This document shows, piece after piece, positions 6,247 through 9,968 of a DNA stretch of 9,968 bases. Each line of letters begins with the position of its first letter. The stretch's first letter is position 1. Below the pieces are notes generated by a model. The model was not told the DNA's origin. It worked only from the letters and a program-made list of their open reading frames with translations, and made no database searches. The position numbers and the translations under genes are program-made. The DNA is from Bordetella sp. (GTDB taxonomy: Bacteria; Pseudomonadota; Gammaproteobacteria; Burkholderiales; Burkholderiaceae_B): assembly GCA_027450125.1 (NCBI GenBank), contig DAIDKG010000216.1, positions 1 to 9,968 of the forward strand, given 5' to 3'.

Positions 6247-7647
6247 ATGGCTACAGGCAAGACACGCGTCGAGCAAGACACCTTCGGCCCCATCGAGGTG
6301 CCCGAGGACCATCTGTGGGGCGCGCAAACCCAGCGCTCCCTGCATTTTTTCGCCATTTCGACCGAGAAGATGCCGGCGGCCCTGGTGACGGCGATGGCGC
6401 GACTCAAGCGCGCGGCAGCCAGGGTCAATGCCCAGCTGGGCGAACTGGACCCGGTGATCGCCGATGCCATCGCGCGCGCGGCTGACGAGGTCATCGCCGG
6501 CCGCTGGCCGGACGAGTTTCCGTTGTCGGTCTGGCAGACCGGCTCGGGCACGCAGAGCAATATGAACATGAACGAGGTGCTGGCCAACCGCGCCTCGGAG
6601 CTGCTGGGCGGCGAGCGCGGCGAGGCGCGCAAGGTCCATCCCAACGATCATGTCAATCGCGGCCAGTCGTCCAACGACACCTTTCCCACGGCCATGCATG
6701 TGGCGGCCGCGGTCGAGGTGGAGAGCCGCCTGCTGCCGGCGCTCAAGGCCCTGGCCGCGACGCTGGCAGCCAAGAGCCAGGCCTGCCGCGACATCGTCAA
6801 GATAGGCCGCACGCATCTGCAGGACGCCACGCCGCTCACGCTGGGCCAGGAACTTTCCGGCTACGTGGCCCAGCTGGATCTGGCCGGGCAGCAGATCCGC
6901 GCCACGCTGCCGGGCCTGCACCAGCTGGCCATTGGCGGCACGGCCGTGGGCACCGGCCTGAACGCGCATCCCGAGTTCAGCGCGCGGGTGGCCAGCGAAC
7001 TGGCGCGCGACACGGGCGTCGCCTTTCTGTCTGCGCCCAACAAATTCCAGGCACTGGCCGCGCACGAGCCCTTGCTGTTCGCGCACGGCGCCCTCAAGAC
7101 GCTGGCCGCCGCACTGATGAAGATCGCCAACGACGTGCGCTGGCTGGCCAGCGGCCCGCGTTCCGGCCTGGGCGAGATCCGCATTCCGGAGAACGAACCG
7201 GGCAGCTCCATCATGCCGGGCAAGGTCAATCCCACCCAGTGCGAGGCGGTCACCATGCTGGCCGCGCAGGTGATGGGCAACGACGTGGCCATCAATATCG
7301 GCGGGGCCAGCGGCAATTTCGAGCTCAACGTCTACAAGCCGCTGCTGATCCACAACTTTCTGCAGTCGGTGCGGCTGCTGGCCGACGGCATGGCCAGCTT
7401 CGACCGGCACTGCGCGGCCGGCATCGAGCCCAACCGCGAGCGCATCGCCGAACTGGTCGATCGTTCGCTCATGCTGGTGACCGCGCTCAACCCGCACATC
7501 GGCTACGACAAGGCCGCGCAGATCGCCAAGAAGGCGCACAAGGAGCACACCTCGCTGAAGGAAGCGGCGCTGGCGCTGGGCTACCTGACGGCGCAGGAGT
7601 TCGACGCCTGGGTCGTGCCGGCCGACATGACCAATGCGCGGCGCTGA
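6247..7647 (+). CDS. fumC: Class II fumarate hydratase FumC
   Basis: FumC is the iron-independent, oxygen-stable homotetrameric fumarase that interconverts fumarate and L-malate in the TCA cycle, in the cytoplasm. The 466-residue product has the usual family length. It begins with the class II N-terminal pattern ([21 protein letters not shown]), followed by [13 protein letters not shown] and [20 protein letters not shown]. The catalytic region [16 protein letters not shown] contains H190, corresponding to E. coli H188. The superfamily signature [10 protein letters not shown] (319-328) is followed by PTQCEAVTM; its flexible loop supplies the catalytic serine (S320, by the E. coli S318 equivalence). 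No key residue is missing. The family also includes aspartase and argininosuccinate lyase, but the motifs and length are those of fumarase. It is divergent from tsaE and convergent with the permease gene downstream, so probably monocistronic. Confidence 0.97.
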   Translation: MATGKTRVEQDTFGPIEVPEDHLWGAQTQRSLHFFAISTEKMPAALVTAMARLKRAAARVNAQLGELDPVIADAIARAADEVIAGRWPDEFPLSVWQTGSGTQSNMNMNEVLANRASELLGGERGEARKVHPNDHVNRGQSSNDTFPTAMHVAAAVEVESRLLPALKALAATLAAKSQACRDIVKIGRTHLQDATPLTLGQELSGYVAQLDLAGQQIRATLPGLHQLAIGGTAVGTGLNAHPEFSARVASELARDTGVAFLSAPNKFQALAAHEPLLFAHGALKTLAAALMKIANDVRWLASGPRSGLGEIRIPENEPGSSIMPGKVNPTQCEAVTMLAAQVMGNDVAINIGGASGNFELNVYKPLLIHNFLQSVRLLADGMASFDRHCAAGIEPNRERIAELVDRSLMLVTALNPHIGYDKAAQIAKKAHKEHTSLKEAALALGYLTAQEFDAWVVPADMTNARR

Positions 7648-7705
7648 CGCCGCCCGAGTGTCCTGTTCCGCAGATGCGCCGGCATGAAGAGCGCCAGTTC
7701 AGGCC

Positions 7706-8599
7706 CTAGCCTGCGGCCAGTATCCAGGCCGGGATGGTGACGGCCGAGAGCAGCGTGCCCAGGGATATGACCAGGGCCGCCAGCCGGCCGTCGCCGCCCA
7801 TGCGGATGGCCAGCACATAGGCTGACGAGGCCGTGGGCAGCGTGGCAAAGAGCAGCAGCATGCGGCGGTCCACGGGGCCGAGCTGGAGCAGGTTGGCAAG
7901 CAACAGCGCCACAGCGGGCATGGCCACCAGCTTGACCGCCAGCATCCAGCCGATGAGCCCGCTCTGGCTGCGCCCGCCCTGCCAGGACAGGCTGGCGCCC
8001 ACGCAGATGATGCCCAGCGCGAGCGCGGCATTGCCCAGCCGCGCGAGGGTCACGTCCAGCGGTCCGGGCAGATGCAGGCCGGCGAAGTTGCCGATCAGGC
8101 CCGCGATGGTGGACAGCACCAGCGGATTGCGCAGCAGTTCCTTGAACAGGCCGCCGCCGCTGTGGCGCGCCAGGCCGTAGACCGCGGCGATATTGACCAG
8201 CGGAATCGCGAATCCGAGGATGACGGCCATGGAGGTCTGGCCCGCCGCGCCGCCCAGGCTGGCCGCCAGCGACAACCCCAGATAGGTGTTGAAGCGAAAG
8301 GCGCACTGCGCGGTGGTGGCCAGCGCCATGGGCTCGGGCTTGAATGCGAGGCCTGCCAGCCAGGCCAGCGCGATGGCCGCAGCCAGCAGCAGCAGCGTGG
8401 CCTGCAGCAACTGCGCGGCATTGCCGACGGAAATCGGCGTGCGCAGCAGCGAGTGCAGCAGCAACGCGGGAAAAAGCACGAAATACACGAGCTTTTCGAG
8501 GCCTGCGAAAAATTCGCGCGAGTAGCCCAGCTTGTTGCGCAGGATCCAGCCCAGGGCGACGAGAAGGAAGTCGGGTAACACCAGCAGCGCGACGGACAT
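7706..8599 (-). CDS. AEC (auxin efflux carrier) family permease
   Basis: The gene encodes a 297-residue, highly hydrophobic inner-membrane protein of the Mem_trans/AEC family, a secondary transporter of about ten helices. Bacterial members are associated with carboxylates such as malonate or malate. Visible features are the N-terminal LPDFLLVALGWILRNKLG, the LEKLVYFVLFPALLLHSLL segment (the family's conserved kink region), CAFRFNTYLGL near 100-110, NPLVLSTIAGLIGN at about 157-170, ALALGIICVGASLS, and LFATLPTASSAYVLAIRMGGD near the C-terminus, all typical of this family. The length fits the bacterial norm of about 300-320. The start at 8599 is the only good ATG; no clear Shine-Dalgarno is visible. 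It converges on fumC with a 58-bp gap and is divergent from the Bug receptor gene. Substrate and direction of transport cannot be read from sequence. Confidence 0.88.
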   Translation of the reverse strand: MSVALLVLPDFLLVALGWILRNKLGYSREFFAGLEKLVYFVLFPALLLHSLLRTPISVGNAAQLLQATLLLLAAAIALAWLAGLAFKPEPMALATTAQCAFRFNTYLGLSLAASLGGAAGQTSMAVILGFAIPLVNIAAVYGLARHSGGGLFKELLRNPLVLSTIAGLIGNFAGLHLPGPLDVTLARLGNAALALGIICVGASLSWQGGRSQSGLIGWMLAVKLVAMPAVALLLANLLQLGPVDRRMLLLFATLPTASSAYVLAIRMGGDGRLAALVISLGTLLSAVTIPAWILAAG

Positions 8600-8869
8600 G
8601 CGGGCAAGGGCTCGTGGTTGGAGGTTCGCGGATACGCCGCTACTTTAGCAATTTGCTGCTATTCTCGGTCGCAGGACGGCCCGTGCTTCGCGAGGGTGCG
8701 AGCCGATCCTTGAGTAAGCCATTTGAGCAAACCACTAAAACAGCCTTCACGCTGCGGCTTCGGCTTGCCGCTCCCCATGGGGGGCGGTCCTGCCTTGGGG
8801 CGGCCTGGCGGCAAAACACGCGGCATGTTCGCTCCCTGGGCGATCCGCATGACCGCATCGGAGATATCC
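8600..8869. promoter_or_regulatory. Divergent AEC permease / Bug receptor intergenic region
   Basis: This 270-bp gap should contain promoters for both flanking genes. Near the permease end is a short perfect palindrome, AGCAA-T-TTGCT (8647-8657), in a local AT-rich patch (about 8641-8664), a plausible operator for a regulator such as the LysR-type gene at the right edge. The Bug-proximal half is a GC-rich, repeat-like element described separately. I find no convincing -35/-10 pair for either direction. Long in-frame extension of the Bug reading frame through this region is an open-frame artefact of high GC. Confidence 0.4.
8741..8830. repeat. Candidate dispersed GC-rich palindromic element
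   Basis: The stretch contains nested inverted repeats: GCGGC (8754-8758) with GCCGC (8767-8771), then a 20-base near-perfect palindrome at 8768-8787 (CCGCTCCCCA against TGGGGGGCGG, a single T/G mismatch), and a further TGGGGCGG copy at 8796-8803 that could pair with the same CCGCTCCCC arm instead. It looks like the intergenic repeat elements common in Bordetella and related genomes, but only one copy is in this window, so the repeat status is from memory and inference, not shown here. Confidence 0.4.
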
Positions 8870-9862
8870 ATGATCAAAGTTCGTCCCCTGGTCCCCGCCT
8901 TGGCGCTGACCGGCGCCGCCGCATTGCTGGCCGGTGCCGCCACGCCGGCTCAGGCCGCCTATCCCGCACACTCCATCCGCGTCATCGTGCCGTTCGCGGC
9001 GGGCGGATCGACCGACATCATCGCGCGCCTGGTCACGCAGCGCATGGCCGCCGAACTGGGCCAGGCCATGGTGATCGAGAACCGGGGCGGTGCCGGCGGC
9101 GCGGTGGGCGCGGCAGAGGCGGCGCGCGCGGCGCCGGACGGCTACACGCTGTCCATCGCCACGGTGTCGACCATGGCGGTCAATCCCGCCTGCCGTCCGC
9201 ACGATCTGCCCTACGACCCCATCAAGGATTTCCAGCCGGTCACCAACTTTGCCAATACGGCCAATATCGTGACGGTCAATCCCAAGAAAATGCCCGTCAA
9301 GGACTTCAAGGAATTCCTCGATCTCATCAAGAAGAATCCCGGCAAGTTCTCCTACGCCAGTTCCGGCACCTGCGGCGTGCTGCACCTGATGGGCGAGTCC
9401 TTCAAGATGGCCACGGGCACGAACATCGTGCACGTGCCCTACAAGGGCTCGGGCCCGGCCGTGTCCGACACGGTGGCCGGCCACGTCGACATGGACTTCG
9501 ACAACCTGCCGTCGTCCATGCCCCAGGTCCTGGCGGGCAACCTGCGCGCCATGGCCATTGCCTGGCCCCAGCGCATCCCCGCCATCAAGGACGTGCCCAC
9601 CTTCAAGGAACTGGGCTACCCGGTGCTCAACCAGCCCGTCTGGTACGGCCTGCTCGCGCCCAAGGGCACCCCCATGGACATCGTCAACAAGCTGCGCGAC
9701 GCCGCAGTGGTCGCCCTGAAGGATCCCAAGGTCGTCAAGGCGCTGCAAGAGCAGGGCTCGGCGCCGTCCGGCAATACGCCGCAGGAGTTCGCCAGGGAGA
9801 TCCGGGAGCAGTACGACTGGGCCAAGGACGTGGTGGCCAAGCAGCACATCAAGATGGAGTGA
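8870..9862 (+). CDS. Bug-family tripartite tricarboxylate transporter receptor (periplasmic binding protein)
   Basis: Bug (TctC-like) proteins are periplasmic solute receptors for carboxylates and related metabolites; most in Bordetella have no adjacent TctA/TctB permease. The 330-residue product starts with a Sec signal peptide (MIKVRP, hydrophobic core, ATPAQA, cleavage likely after A29), then the typical mature start AYPAHSIRVIVPFAAGGSTDIIAR. Other family landmarks are ENRGGAGGAVG (70-80), PYDPIKDFQPV (114-124), GKFSYASSG (158-166), IVHVPYKGSGPA (186-197), AGHVDMDFDNLPSSMPQV, and VPTFKELGYP. C108 and C168 are the only cysteines and may form a disulfide. ATG at 8870 is chosen because the signal peptide begins there and GGAG (8860-8863) sits 6 bases upstream; an in-frame start 147 bases earlier would bury the signal. 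It is divergent from the AEC permease, and its 3' end overlaps the convergent regulator fragment by 14 bp. The ligand is unknown. Confidence 0.94.
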   Translation: MIKVRPLVPALALTGAAALLAGAATPAQAAYPAHSIRVIVPFAAGGSTDIIARLVTQRMAAELGQAMVIENRGGAGGAVGAAEAARAAPDGYTLSIATVSTMAVNPACRPHDLPYDPIKDFQPVTNFANTANIVTVNPKKMPVKDFKEFLDLIKKNPGKFSYASSGTCGVLHLMGESFKMATGTNIVHVPYKGSGPAVSDTVAGHVDMDFDNLPSSMPQVLAGNLRAMAIAWPQRIPAIKDVPTFKELGYPVLNQPVWYGLLAPKGTPMDIVNKLRDAAVVALKDPKVVKALQEQGSAPSGNTPQEFAREIREQYDWAKDVVAKQHIKME

Positions 9863-9968
9863 CGCAGGCCTCGCGCAGCGCGGCGATCAGCTCGTGGTGC
9901 AGTCCTGACATGGAGTCGTGGCCGCGCCGCATCACGCTGATCGGCACGCGCAGCGCGGGCGCGATGGG
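9849..9968 (-). CDS. Probable LysR-type transcriptional regulator, C-terminal fragment
   Basis: The minus strand is open from the right edge to TGA at 9851-9849, giving 39 residues that include ALRVPISVMRRGHDSMSGLH and HELIAALREAC. This resembles the last beta-strand and helix of the effector-binding domain of LysR-type regulators, where a strand such as 'v.l..r..hd.lS' is followed by a closing 'l...l...lr' helix. The DNA-binding half lies outside the window, so the family call is an inference from a short tail. The stop lies inside the end of the Bug gene (14-bp tail-to-tail overlap). A LysR-type gene next to a Bug receptor is a common arrangement in this group, and it may regulate the receptor. 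Confidence 0.55.
   Translation of the reverse strand, partial: PIAPALRVPISVMRRGHDSMSGLHHELIAALREACVTPS

Noticed and set aside
6211..7548. 445-codon minus-strand open frame opposite fumC
   Set aside because: The plus strand encodes a complete fumarase with all signatures; the antisense frame is open only because of high GC.
7648..7705. Possible terminator between fumC and the AEC permease
   Set aside because: Only weak GC inverted repeats and no U-tract are visible in the 58-bp gap.
8723..8869. 49-codon N-terminal extension of the Bug protein
   Set aside because: It would place a Pro/Gly-rich stretch before the signal peptide and runs through the palindromic element; the start at 8870 has a good Shine-Dalgarno.
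8747..9847. Minus-strand open frame opposite the Bug gene
   Set aside because: The plus-strand Bug protein has signal peptide and conserved motifs; the antisense translation is a low-complexity mix of Gly, Arg and His.

Overview
The window is GC-rich chromosomal DNA from what looks like a betaproteobacterium of the Alcaligenaceae, most likely Bordetella or a close relative such as Achromobacter. The reasons are strong G/C preference at third codon positions, protein flavour, the presence of a Bug-type periplasmic binding protein (a family expanded in Bordetella), and a tsaE-amiC-mutL gene set. The species call rests on recognition, not on a search. I see no rRNA, tRNA, CRISPR array, transposase or prophage gene.

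Layout, left to right. (1) The first 314 bases, minus strand, hold the N-terminal part of the mismatch-repair protein MutL, cut by the window edge. (2) A 126-bp divergent gap leads to three tightly packed plus-strand genes (441-4295): a DedA-family membrane protein, a PAS-GGDEF-EAL cyclic-di-GMP protein, and an HDOD-GAF signalling protein. Their junctions are 1 bp apart and then overlapping (TGATG), so they look like one translationally coupled operon. (3) On the minus strand follow amiC (Tat-exported cell-wall amidase) and tsaE (ATPase of the tRNA t6A pathway), whose reading frames overlap by 55 bp. (4) Divergent from tsaE is fumC, the class II fumarase. (5) Converging on fumC is an AEC-family permease on the minus strand. 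(6) A 270-bp gap with a palindrome and a GC-rich repeat-like element separates the permease from a divergent Bug-family solute receptor. (7) The window ends in the last 39 codons of what looks like a LysR-type regulator, whose stop overlaps the tail of the Bug gene.

How they fit together. tsaE, the amidase gene and mutL are neighbours in one operon in many proteobacteria (tsaE-amiB-mutL in E. coli). Here all three are on the minus strand, but about 4 kb of oppositely oriented signalling operon lies between amiC and mutL. That reads as an insertion into an ancestral housekeeping operon. The right part (AEC permease, Bug receptor, LysR-type regulator) looks like a small carboxylate-uptake or sensing locus without TctA/TctB membrane partners in view.

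Most of the window is ordinary housekeeping and nutrient-uptake sequence. I do not see a clearly undescribed system. The best candidates for a second look are the DedA / c-di-GMP / HDOD operon with its altered GGDEF motif and its A8 tract after the HDOD start codon, the AT-rich rare-codon island with a promoter-like sequence inside tsaE, and the repeat-like element upstream of the Bug gene.
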